A DNA stretch of 64,000 nucleotides, from positions 32,335 through 96,334 of the forward strand of contig NZ_FMVS01000014.1 of NCBI RefSeq assembly GCF_900102515.1. The letters run 5' to 3'. Position numbers and translations under genes: made by a program. The number at the start of each line of letters is the position of its first letter. Position 1 is the first letter of the stretch. This DNA is from Butyrivibrio sp. INlla14 (GTDB lineage Bacteria; Bacillota; Clostridia; Lachnospirales; Lachnospiraceae). The notes under the pieces were generated by a model. That model saw nothing but the letters and a program-made list of their open reading frames with translations, was not told the origin of the DNA and did no database searches. This document shows positions 8,518 through 17,432 of the stretch, in pieces.

Positions 8518-8604
8518 CTACTCCTACTGATAATACCTGTGTATTACGCTTTATCGCTGCCTTTTATAGAATTTAATTATCAAAAAGCAAGGAGATAAGC
8601 GTAT

Positions 8605-9879
8605 ATGAATAAAAGTACAGGATACAAAAACATATTGAAGAATTTTCAGTACATGAAATTGATGATGGCATCACTGATAAACCGCTTTGGGGATTCTGTG
8701 GATGCCATTGCATCAGCCTGGATTATCTACGAGCTTACCAGTAATGCTATGTGGTCAGCTGTAATATATGGTGTGAATAAACTTCCGTCAGTTCTTATAA
8801 TGCCGCTTGCCGGGGCTTGGGTAGAAGGAAAGCGCAAGAAACCGGTTATGGTTGTTACTGATATCATAAGAGCTATATGTGTTGCTTTTATTGCAACAGG
8901 CTATTTATTTAACTTTCTGGAAGCCTGGATGCTTGTTATTACAACTTTTGCGATTTCAACAGCAGAGGCCTTCAGACTTCCTGCAGGTTCAGCAGTAACA
9001 CCTAAGGTCCTGGATAAAGAGGATTTATCCTATGGAATGTCTTTGTCTACAGCACTTGGTACTATAGTTGAGCTTATTGGAATGGGAATTGCAGCAGGTA
9101 TCATTGCTTTCGTCGGTACTGCGGGAGCAATTTATATAGATATGGCGACATTTCTTTTATCAGCCTTTCTGATCTCAACTGTAAAGATGAGAAATGATGA
9201 GCCATCCAATGTAAAAGGTAATTTAAGTAACTATTATTCAACGCTTAAACAGGGCTTTTCATATGTCCTTAGCAGTAAAGTTGCCAGATTCCTCGTTTTA
9301 TTTGCAGCTTTTTTGAACGGAATCCTGGTTCCGCTTAACAGCCTTCAGGCTCCGCTTGCAAGCGAAGTTCTCGGAGGTGGCGCAGAAGTTTTATCAGTTC
9401 TTGGCATCACTGTTACTGTTGGAACTCTTATAGGTACTGTTGCATATCCTATTCTTAGCAAATTTATAGGAAAAGAGATATTTGTGATCAGTGGAGGCCT
9501 TGCAATTGGCATATATTATATTTCTCTTATTATTGCAAAGCCAGCTTATGACAGTGTAGTATTTATGTATGTATTTGTGGCTTTTGCAAGCTTCATGTTG
9601 GGACTTGCTATTTCGCTTCTTACAGCTTTTTTGCAGGTAGAATTTATAGAGCTTATTGAGGAGCAGTATCTTGCAAGAGCAGCATCTATCATGAATGCCA
9701 TAGGACAAGCAGTAACACCAATAATGTCTCTTGCTGTGAGTGCTCTGGCAGCATTCCTTCCAACAGATGTGATCTTTACTCTTACCGGGGGCTTTGATGT
9801 GATAGTGTGCCTATACATAATAGTTTCACGCACTTTGACTAATACGTTTAAAAGCGAGGAATCCTTAAATGCAGCTTAA
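8605..9879 (+). CDS. MFS exporter (macrolide-efflux-like)
   Basis: A 424-residue protein with about 12 hydrophobic helices. The opening NRFGDSVDAIASAWIIYELT and the basic loop EGKRKKPVMVVTDIIRA correspond to the conserved helix 1 and the loop 2-3 of drug exporters related to MefA/MdfA. The start has AAGGAG 8 bp upstream. The next gene, an XRE-TPR regulator, overlaps its end by 11 bp, which suggests that drug or signal sensing controls export. The substrate cannot be told from the sequence. Confidence 0.8.
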   Translation: MNKSTGYKNILKNFQYMKLMMASLINRFGDSVDAIASAWIIYELTSNAMWSAVIYGVNKLPSVLIMPLAGAWVEGKRKKPVMVVTDIIRAICVAFIATGYLFNFLEAWMLVITTFAISTAEAFRLPAGSAVTPKVLDKEDLSYGMSLSTALGTIVELIGMGIAAGIIAFVGTAGAIYIDMATFLLSAFLISTVKMRNDEPSNVKGNLSNYYSTLKQGFSYVLSSKVARFLVLFAAFLNGILVPLNSLQAPLASEVLGGGAEVLSVLGITVTVGTLIGTVAYPILSKFIGKEIFVISGGLAIGIYYISLIIAKPAYDSVVFMYVFVAFASFMLGLAISLLTAFLQVEFIELIEEQYLARAASIMNAIGQAVTPIMSLAVSALAAFLPTDVIFTLTGGFDVIVCLYIIVSRTLTNTFKSEESLNAA

Positions 9880-10978
9880 CTTGCATGAGAATATAAAGAA
9901 ATACAGGAAAGAAATGGGGCTGACTCAGGAAGGACTGGCTGAAGCTTTTGGAATTACAGTGGGCGCTGTGTCGAAGTGGGAGAGTGGCAGTACCATCCCT
10001 GATATTATGACCCTTATGGACCTGGCAGACTTTTTTGACATATCTGTTGATACGCTACTTGGCTATACCATTTCCTCCAAGAACGTAGATGACATTATAG
10101 ACAGGATAGAGAAACTTTTGTCTGATGGTCATTATGATGAGGCAATTTTGGAAGCGGAAAAGGCTATAGTCAGATACCCGGGGAACTACCGCATTCTAAA
10201 TAAGTGCGCCAATGCCTATGTGACGGTCAGCGCTGTTAAGAACTTCAAGAAAGAATATAGGGAGAAAGCCCTTGAACTATTTGAGGAGTCGCTTCGCTAT
10301 GTGGATCAGAATACTGGAATCGATGACAATGAACTGTCAATAAGATACAAGATTGCAGAACTCAAGATAAGCGACTATCCCAATGAGTCTATCAAGGAAT
10401 TTAAGGAGATTAACTACAGAGGCGCTGCGGAAATAGGCATTGCCCAGGCCTATCGCGCGCTGGGCAAGAAAGAAGAAACCCTGGACAGGTATACCAGGGC
10501 ACTTTCAGGGATACTCGTGCAGAGTATAGAGCTTGCTACCGGAATGAATGTAAGCCTTATGGCCATGGATAAGCCAGCCTCCTACAAGGAGGCAGCAGAT
10601 CTCATGGACTGGTGCATAGATATAGTTGATGCCACTTCCAATGGGAAGACAAGCTATCTTACAAAGGTCAAGGTATTCTGCCTTGCTCTCAAGGCCATAA
10701 ATCAGTCCTGCTATAAGGACTATGATAATATGAAAAAGAGCCTTGATGCCGCTTATAAACTGGCAAAAGAGTACGACAAAAGACCATCTAATGAATTTAA
10801 TGGGAAAATAAAATTCTGGCATGCCGGAGAGGATTATAAGAACCCTATATATGATAATCTGGGCCACGGAGCTGTGGAGGGCATCAGCAGCCTTTTTGAA
10901 AATGTAAAAGGGCCGGGAGAGAAGAACGTTATAAAAAAGATGGAAGAAGCCAGCAAATACTGGGAGTCCTTGATTTGA
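9869..10978 (+). CDS. XRE regulator with TPR-like carboxyl region
   Basis: A 369-residue protein. Residues 5-60 form a helix-turn-helix domain (MGLTQEGLAEAFGITVGAVSKWE, then an SVDTLLGY tail). From about residue 75 onward the chain is a series of helical pairs, with YDEAILEAEKAIVRYPGNYR and NYRGAAEIGIAQAYRALG typical of tetratricopeptide repeats. Similar XRE-TPR proteins sense peptides or metabolites. It overlaps the MFS gene by 11 bp and probably controls it. The ribosome binding site GAGGAATCC lies inside the MFS gene. Confidence 0.8.
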   Translation: MQLNLHENIKKYRKEMGLTQEGLAEAFGITVGAVSKWESGSTIPDIMTLMDLADFFDISVDTLLGYTISSKNVDDIIDRIEKLLSDGHYDEAILEAEKAIVRYPGNYRILNKCANAYVTVSAVKNFKKEYREKALELFEESLRYVDQNTGIDDNELSIRYKIAELKISDYPNESIKEFKEINYRGAAEIGIAQAYRALGKKEETLDRYTRALSGILVQSIELATGMNVSLMAMDKPASYKEAADLMDWCIDIVDATSNGKTSYLTKVKVFCLALKAINQSCYKDYDNMKKSLDAAYKLAKEYDKRPSNEFNGKIKFWHAGEDYKNPIYDNLGHGAVEGISSLFENVKGPGEKNVIKKMEEASKYWESLI

Positions 10979-11112
10979 AATCATACCCACCTTAGCATTC
11001 AAGGAATATATCTATGAATGGCAAGGTGGTACATTTATTGGACCACATTGATAGTCCCCATATGTTATACTTAATGAGTGCAGGGTGAACCTGCAGAAAG
11101 TAGGGGATTTTC

Positions 11113-12261
11113 ATGAAGCTGGTACATTTGTCAGATCTTCATCTTGGAAAAAGAGTTAACGAATTTTCAATGATAGAAGATCAGGAATATATTCTGATAC
11201 AGATCATCAACAGAATTGATGAGATAAAGCCCGACGCAGTAATTGTTGCGGGGGATATCTACGATAAATCCGTGCCTTCAGAGGAAGCTGTAAGGCTATG
11301 GGATGATTTCTTAAGTAAGCTTGCAAAGCGTAAGCTTGAAGTCTATGCCATTAGTGGCAATCACGATTCCGCTGTGAGGTTTGCACAAAACTCACGTATC
11401 ATAGACCAGGCAGGAATCCACTTATCTCCAGCTTATGATGGAAAACTTATGCATTTTACAATACTTGATGAGTACTCAGAAAAGAGCGGTGATGTAAATC
11501 TTTACATGCTGCCCTTTATTAAGCCTGCAGTAGTAAGGTCTTTTTACCCTGAGGAGGATATTAAGGACTACACAGATGCAGTGCGGGTTGCGCTAGAGCA
11601 TGCTGATGGTAGTATAGATCCTACAAAGCGCAACATCCTGGTTGCCCACCAGTTTGTTACCGGGGCAGAGCGCTGCGAATCTGAGGAAATCACTGTTGGC
11701 GGCCTTGATAACGTCGATGCTTCTGTGTTTGATGATTTCGACTATGTGGCCCTTGGCCATATCCATGGTCCTCAGAAGGTTAAGAGAGATACTATCAGAT
11801 ATAGCGGAACGCCCCTCAAGTACTCTTTTTCCGAGAAGGACCACCACAAGTCACTGACAGTAGTCACGGTAAAAGAAAAAGGCAAGGTCCAGATAGAACT
11901 TGTGCCCTTTGAGCCTCTGCGAGATCTTCGCCAGATCAGAGGAACCTACGAGGAACTTTCAGATAAAAGAAACTACGAGGGAACAAGGAGAGAAGATTAC
12001 ATCCATGCAATCCTTACTGATGAAGAGGATATTCCTGATGCCATCAGTAAACTCAGGATCATTTATCCCAATCTTATGAAGCTTACCTATGATAATACGA
12101 GAACCAGGGAAAATAAGGTTATCGAGGGGGCTACAGATATTGAGAGGAAGTCTCCAATTGAGCTTTTTGAGGAATTCTATGAAAAGCAGAACAACCAGGA
12201 AATGAGCGATGAACAGCGCGAGCTAGTAAGCGGACTGATAGAGAGTATCTGGAATAAGTAA
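11113..12261 (+). CDS. sbcD: Exonuclease SbcCD, nuclease subunit SbcD
   Basis: A 382-residue Mre11-type calcineurin-like phosphoesterase. All metal-binding motifs are present in order: SDLHLGK (residues 7-13), AGDIYDKSVPS, SGNHDS, and GHIHGPQ. It is the nuclease half of the SbcCD complex, which opens hairpins and trims protein-blocked DNA ends using Mn2+ and the ATPase SbcC. The length is typical of the family. sbcC follows 74 bp downstream on the same strand, the usual order. Confidence 0.95.
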   Translation: MKLVHLSDLHLGKRVNEFSMIEDQEYILIQIINRIDEIKPDAVIVAGDIYDKSVPSEEAVRLWDDFLSKLAKRKLEVYAISGNHDSAVRFAQNSRIIDQAGIHLSPAYDGKLMHFTILDEYSEKSGDVNLYMLPFIKPAVVRSFYPEEDIKDYTDAVRVALEHADGSIDPTKRNILVAHQFVTGAERCESEEITVGGLDNVDASVFDDFDYVALGHIHGPQKVKRDTIRYSGTPLKYSFSEKDHHKSLTVVTVKEKGKVQIELVPFEPLRDLRQIRGTYEELSDKRNYEGTRREDYIHAILTDEEDIPDAISKLRIIYPNLMKLTYDNTRTRENKVIEGATDIERKSPIELFEEFYEKQNNQEMSDEQRELVSGLIESIWNK

Positions 12262-12335
12262 AGAGAAGCTAGCTAATAGACTGTAAGTATCTTGAGATAA
12301 TAAAGGGGAACGTAGGGGAGAATACAGGAATAGAG

Positions 12336-15290
12336 ATGAGACCAGAAAATATAAAACTTTCCGCCTTTGGACCATATGCCGGGGCGATAGATTTAGATAT
12401 GAATGAACTTGGGGAAAGAGGGCTTTACCTGATAACGGGAGATACCGGGGCAGGCAAGACCACTATTTTTGACGCTATCTGTTTTGCTCTTTTCGGAGAG
12501 GCCAGCGGAGGCAGCAGGGAAGCCAACATGCTGCGCTCCAAGTACGCAGATGACGACACACCTACCTTTGTTGAGATGTCTTTTACCCATGGGGGAAAAG
12601 AGTATTTTATAAAGCGAAATCCAGAGTATATGCGCCCTGCAAAGCGCGGAGAGGGACTGAAAAAAGAGCTTCCAAACGCAGAGCTCCACATGCCGGATGG
12701 CAAAGTGATAACCAAGGTCAAGGACGTAAACAGTGCAGTTACTGAACTTCTTGGAATTGACAGAGGCCAGTTTAGCCAGATAGCAATGCTGGCTCAGGGA
12801 GACTTTCTAAAGCTCCTTCTGGCTGATACCAAGGAGCGCCAGGAGATTTTTAGAAAGCTCTTTAAGACTGAGTGCTATCAGACTCTTCAGAATCAGCTTG
12901 AGGCTGAGCGCAAAAAGAGCTATGTGGCCTGTGAGGATGCCAAAAAGAGTGTTAAACAGTACATCTCAGGCATAGTCTGCAGGTCGGACGATCAGCTAGT
13001 GCTGGAAGCGGACAAGGCAAGAGCAGGAGAGATGGTCATAGACGATGTGATGGAGCTTATTGAAAAGCTCCTGTCTGGAGACCTGGCCAGGAAGGATGCG
13101 GCAAGGCAGCAGATAGAGGGCCTTGATAAGGCCCTTTCAGAAGTAAATGAGAATATTGGAAAGGCCAAGCAGCTTGAAAAAGCAGTAGCAGACCTTGAAA
13201 AAGCCAGAGCAGAGCTTGAAAAGGAGCTTCCAAGGGAAGAGGGCTTTAAGAAAGCCTTTGAAGATGCGGAAAAAGAGCTTCCTAAAAAGGATGATTACAG
13301 CAGGCTGAAGGCCCAGATAGAGGCAGAACTTCCAAGATATAGGGAATATGAGGAAGTACTTCTTGCTACTGGTAAGCTTGAGAAAGACATAGTAGCCTTG
13401 GAAAAGAGTATCGAGGTTTCTATAAAGGCTCAGGAGGAAAGGGCTTCTGAAATTGAGGAGCTTAAAAGGGAACTTTCTGGTTATCAGGATGTTGGAGCAA
13501 ATAAAGAACATCTTTTATCAGAGAAAAAGGGGCTTGAAGATAGGAAAGATAAGCTTGATGTCCTAAATAAGAAGGTTACAGCCCTTCAAAGAGATGAGAA
13601 GGCGCTGGAAAAGGCCAGGGAAGAGTATAAAGAGATTGATCATATCTACCAGGAAAAGAACGGTCTTTATGAGCATATTTTTAAGCTCTACAGAGATGGC
13701 CAGGCGGGAGTGCTTGCCACAACCCTTGTTGTAGGAGAGCCTTGCCCTGTCTGCGGTTCAAGAAATCACCCAAGTCCTGCGTCACTGTCAATGGAGGTTC
13801 CAACTGATGCTGAGCTTAAAAAGGCCAAGAAAGATGCAGACATGGCCAGAGAAGAGGTAGCAGAGTCCAGCAGAAAGTGCAGCGAGCTTGGCAGCTCTTT
13901 TGACGTAAGCCTTGAGCATGCAAGGAGAGAGCATGAGGAGCTTGTGGGAGATATTATCACAAGTGCTGGAAGTGATGCTGCCGCATGTGGTACTGCTGCG
14001 GATAGTGGAATAGGTAAGAATGCTGCTGGTGGCGGTATAGGTGAGAATACTGCTGGTGGCGGTATAGGAAAGAGTTACGATGGCGAAGGGCAGCTTTTTT
14101 CAGGTATAGATTATAGGAATGATATGAAAGGCCCTGAGCCTCTTAGTTTGGAAGATATGAAAGAGTCTTCGGAGAAGCTTGCGAAAAGTTTATCTGAGAA
14201 GATTTCTGAGGTAGCAGGTCTTATCAAGGCTGAGGACCAGCGCATAGCCAGAAAAAACCAGCTTGAAAAGATAGTTCCTGAAACTGAAAGTGAGCTTAAT
14301 AAGTTAAAAGAGCTCTCTTCCTCTCAGAAGGAGACGCTTGCGGCAGATAAGAGCCGCCATGAAGCTGATAAGAAGCAGTGCGAGAGCCTAAAGGCAGGAT
14401 TTAGCTTTGAGAATAGGGCTAAGGCTGAAGAAAAGATAGGCGAGCTGGACTTTAAAGTGTCGGCAATACAAAGCTCTTTTGACAAGGCAGACAAAGAGCT
14501 TAAGAGCCATGCCAAGAAGATAAGCCTTTTAAAGGGGCAGATCAAGGGACTTGAGGAGTCTCTCATAGATGCCAAGGCTCCTGATATGGAGGTACTTCTT
14601 GCTAAAAAGAGTGAGCTTGAGGGAGAGAGGGCTTTACAGACTGATGCTTATACCAGCGCAAATGCAAGAATGGAGAGTAATGAGGCCGTAAGGGCAGGCA
14701 TCGAGAAAAAACAAAAAGAGCTATCCCAGGCAGAAAAGCGCCTGTCCTGGATGAACTCTCTTGCAGATACCGCAAGCGGCAAGCTCTCCGGCAAGGAGAA
14801 GATCATGCTGGAGACCTATATTCAGACCACATATTTTGACAGGATAATCGCAAGAGCGAATCTTAGATTTATGAAGATGTCTGATGCCCAGTACGAGCTA
14901 AAGCGCCTGGAGGAGGCTACTAATAACAAGGGGCAGAGCGGACTTGACCTTGGCGTCATCGATCACTACAATGGTACGAGACGAAGCGTCAAAACTCTGT
15001 CAGGAGGAGAATCCTTCATGGCAGCTCTTTCACTGGCACTGGGGCTTTCTGATGAGATCCAGTCATCTGCCGGAGGCATTCAGATCGATACAATGTTTGT
15101 GGATGAGGGCTTTGGAACTCTGGATTCTGACTCATTGGAGCTTGCTTATAATGCTCTTGCAGGGCTCACTGAGGGTAACCGCCTTGTGGGAATCATATCC
15201 CATGTCACAGAGCTTAAGGAAAAAATCGACAAGCAGATAGTTGTCACCAAGGAAAAGAGTGGTGGCAGCAGAGCTGTTATTGTTGTGTGA
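12336..15290 (+). CDS. sbcC: Exonuclease SbcCD, ATPase subunit SbcC
   Basis: A 984-residue SMC-like ATPase. Walker A GDTGAGKT is at residues 35-42, a zinc-hook CPVCG at about 470-474 at the tip of a long coiled coil, the ABC signature LSGGES near residue 888 and Walker B FVDEGFGTLD near residue 923. It drives SbcD. An odd insertion at about residues 545-592 is rich in Gly and Ala and contains two copies of a 9-residue unit (NAAGGGIGE, NTAGGGIGK) encoded by a 27-nt tandem repeat. The insertion lies in the returning coil, close after the hook, and should break the coiled coil there. Confidence 0.95.
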   Translation: MRPENIKLSAFGPYAGAIDLDMNELGERGLYLITGDTGAGKTTIFDAICFALFGEASGGSREANMLRSKYADDDTPTFVEMSFTHGGKEYFIKRNPEYMRPAKRGEGLKKELPNAELHMPDGKVITKVKDVNSAVTELLGIDRGQFSQIAMLAQGDFLKLLLADTKERQEIFRKLFKTECYQTLQNQLEAERKKSYVACEDAKKSVKQYISGIVCRSDDQLVLEADKARAGEMVIDDVMELIEKLLSGDLARKDAARQQIEGLDKALSEVNENIGKAKQLEKAVADLEKARAELEKELPREEGFKKAFEDAEKELPKKDDYSRLKAQIEAELPRYREYEEVLLATGKLEKDIVALEKSIEVSIKAQEERASEIEELKRELSGYQDVGANKEHLLSEKKGLEDRKDKLDVLNKKVTALQRDEKALEKAREEYKEIDHIYQEKNGLYEHIFKLYRDGQAGVLATTLVVGEPCPVCGSRNHPSPASLSMEVPTDAELKKAKKDADMAREEVAESSRKCSELGSSFDVSLEHARREHEELVGDIITSAGSDAAACGTAADSGIGKNAAGGGIGENTAGGGIGKSYDGEGQLFSGIDYRNDMKGPEPLSLEDMKESSEKLAKSLSEKISEVAGLIKAEDQRIARKNQLEKIVPETESELNKLKELSSSQKETLAADKSRHEADKKQCESLKAGFSFENRAKAEEKIGELDFKVSAIQSSFDKADKELKSHAKKISLLKGQIKGLEESLIDAKAPDMEVLLAKKSELEGERALQTDAYTSANARMESNEAVRAGIEKKQKELSQAEKRLSWMNSLADTASGKLSGKEKIMLETYIQTTYFDRIIARANLRFMKMSDAQYELKRLEEATNNKGQSGLDLGVIDHYNGTRRSVKTLSGGESFMAALSLALGLSDEIQSSAGGIQIDTMFVDEGFGTLDSDSLELAYNALAGLTEGNRLVGIISHVTELKEKIDKQIVVTKEKSGGSRAVIVV

Positions 15291-15304
15291 ATTGAGGTAT
15301 ACAA

Positions 15305-16672
15305 ATGGCAATAAAAGTTACAGGTAAAAACAGAAGAGAATATATGACACAGACTCCTGTGCCCAAGCTGATACTGACTCTGTCAGTTCCAACAATTATC
15401 AGCATGATGGTAACAGCAATCTACAATACTGCGGACACCTTTTTTGTTGCCAGAGTATCTGACGTTGCAGAGATCAACACTTCTGCCACAGCAGCAGTTG
15501 GACTCGTATTTACCATAATGGCTTTGATCCAGGCTACAGGCTTCTTTTGCGGACATGGTTCAGGCAACTACTTATCAAGAATGCTGGGAGCAGACAATTA
15601 TAAGGAAGCCAGCGAAATGGCTTCTACAGGCTTTGCGCTAGCACTTATCCTGGGTGTGATATTTGCTATTACTGGGAATATCTTCGCAGGACCAATTGCA
15701 GGATTTCTTGGAAGAGGAGCGTCTAGCCAGACTCTTGAATTTACAATGCAGTATATGAGGATAATTCTCTTTGGCGCCCCATTTATGATGGCACAGTTTG
15801 TGGTAAACAATCAGCTCAGATTCCAGGGAGCTGCTTACTATGCCATGATTGGTCTTATGTGCGGTGCAGTTATGAACATGGTACTTGATCCACTTCTTAT
15901 CCTGGTGATCCATCTTGGAGTAAGAGGCGCAGCTATAGCAACAGTTATGGGCCAGGCCACAAGCTTTTTGGTACTTCTTATTGGCACTAGCAAAGGGGAG
16001 AACATAAAGCTTCTTCCTCAGAATGTGCACCTCAACTGGCATTTTATTAAGGAAATCATTAACGGCGGGGCACCATCTCTTTTCCGTCAGGGCCTTGCCG
16101 CTATTTCTACACTTATTCTCAACTATACAGCTGGCTCAATTGGCTCAGATGCTGCAATTGCAGGTATGAGTGTTGCGGGCAGGATCATGATGATGCTGGC
16201 AGCAGCTCTTATTGGATTTGGTCAGGGCTATCAGCCAGTCTGCTCCTTTAACTACGGCGCAGGCCTCACAGCCCGCGTAAAAGAGGGATTTAAGTTCTGC
16301 GTCAAGTATTCAACAATTGTTCTTGTTGGTATCGGCGCCGCAGCTTTTATTTTTGCTCCATACATTATTTCTGGCTTTTCAAAGGACCATGCTGCGATTA
16401 CTGTTGGTGTTGCAGCTCTTAGATTCCAGGCCTGCACACTTCCTCTTTCAGGAGCAATCGTCATCAGTAACATGATGCTTCAGTCTATCGGTAAGGGCGT
16501 CAAGGCTTCTATCACAGCTTCCGCCAGAAACGGAATCTGCTTTATCCCTATGATCCTGATCCTGCCTACATTCCTTGGCATCACAGGCGTAGAGATGGCC
16601 CAGGCCTGCGCTGATGTGCTATCTTTGTTCATCGCAATCCCCATGGCTTATACGGAACTTAAGAAATTCTAA
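15305..16672 (+). CDS. MATE family multidrug exporter
   Basis: A 455-residue protein with 12 hydrophobic helices in two similar halves. The opening LILTLSVPTIISMMVTAIYNTADTFFVAR is the hallmark of the first helix of DinF/NorM-type MATE proteins, and the second half contains the matching FRQGLAAISTLILNYTAG. These exporters use Na+ or H+ gradients to expel drugs or metabolites. It starts 14 bp after sbcC and may be read through from that operon. A dyad array begins 3 bp after its stop. Confidence 0.9.
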   Translation: MAIKVTGKNRREYMTQTPVPKLILTLSVPTIISMMVTAIYNTADTFFVARVSDVAEINTSATAAVGLVFTIMALIQATGFFCGHGSGNYLSRMLGADNYKEASEMASTGFALALILGVIFAITGNIFAGPIAGFLGRGASSQTLEFTMQYMRIILFGAPFMMAQFVVNNQLRFQGAAYYAMIGLMCGAVMNMVLDPLLILVIHLGVRGAAIATVMGQATSFLVLLIGTSKGENIKLLPQNVHLNWHFIKEIINGGAPSLFRQGLAAISTLILNYTAGSIGSDAAIAGMSVAGRIMMMLAAALIGFGQGYQPVCSFNYGAGLTARVKEGFKFCVKYSTIVLVGIGAAAFIFAPYIISGFSKDHAAITVGVAALRFQACTLPLSGAIVISNMMLQSIGKGVKASITASARNGICFIPMILILPTFLGITGVEMAQACADVLSLFIAIPMAYTELKKF

Positions 16673-16675
16673 AAC

Positions 16676-17236
16676 TTGCATTACTTGGCTTGGCGGAATG
16701 ATGCAAAAAGAGGAAATTTAGATTTGTGCATTACTTAGGTGCTATTGAATGATGCAAGAAATGGAATATATTGATATATGCACTACTCGAGCGTCAGATA
16801 ATGATGCAAGAGTAGTGTTTTTGTTTGTTTTGCATTATTTGGACATGTCAGAATGATGCAGAATAAAGGAAAATATGATTTGTGCATTACTCGAGTGTCA
16901 GACAATGATGCAAAAGTAGTGTTTTTGATTTTTTTGCATTACAGTGGCTTGGCGGAATGATGCAGAATAAAGGAAAATATGATTTGTGCATTACTCGAGT
17001 GCCAAAGAATGATGCAAAAATAATTTTTTTACTTGTTTTGCATTACAGTGGCTTGCCAGAATGATGCAGAAAAGAGAAAAATATGATTTGTGCATTATTC
17101 GAGTGTCAAAGAATGATGCAAGAATTGTGTTTTTATTTGTTTTGCATTACAGTGGCTTGCCAGAATGATGCAGAATAAAGGAAAATATGATCTATGCATT
17201 ACTCAAATTCCAGACAACGTTCCAGACAAAGATGCA
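16676..17236. repeat. Dyad array 1, 104-bp composite repeat
   Basis: Eleven units of about 32 bp, each starting (T/G)TGCATTA and ending TGATGCA, follow one another. Two types alternate: one with CAGTGGCTTGCCAG in the middle, one with CTCGAGTGTCAGAC. Successive units of one type start at 16831, 16935, 17039 and 17143, an exact 104-bp period; the other type starts at 16883, 16987, 17091 and 17195, so dyads are 52 bp apart. The two linkers differ: one purine-rich (AATAAAGGAAAATATG), the other T-rich. No open frame of note crosses the array. Confidence 0.85.
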
Positions 17237-17337
17237 AGAGTAGATGAAGAATATTATCAATTAGTGCAATTGACACTGCAAAACCTCGTTGTTATCATAA
17301 CTAAGTGTTAGCGGCAACTAACATGTAAGAGCAAACG

Positions 17338-17399
17338 TAAGGCAGGCACGAGTGTTGACTTGTGTATCTTTAGTCAAACGCATATCTGTGCCGGCCTTA
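17338..17399 (+). promoter_or_regulatory. Long hairpin in leader of the electron-transfer operon
   Basis: TAAGGCAGGCAC (17338-17349) pairs with GTGCCGGCCTTA (17388-17399) with one mismatch; inside, TTGACT pairs with AGTCAA. The hairpin ends 33 bp before the start of the Tp47-like gene. There is no T run, so it is not a standard terminator; a regulatory leader structure is possible. It matches no riboswitch I know. Confidence 0.45.
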
Positions 17400-17432
17400 A
17401 ACATGTAAATACAACGTGGAGGAGCAGAAAGT

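Noticed and set aside
13137..13511. Minus-strand open frames of 100 codons or more inside sbcC, the RHS gene, pseC and other large genes
   Set aside because: They lie opposite well-supported genes, have poor start sites and composition typical of antisense shadows.
16676..17236. CRISPR-like look of dyad array 1 (and of array 2)
   Set aside because: The intervals between units are themselves conserved and alternate in two types, whereas CRISPR spacers would all differ. Unit ends are degenerate, and there are no cas genes nearby.
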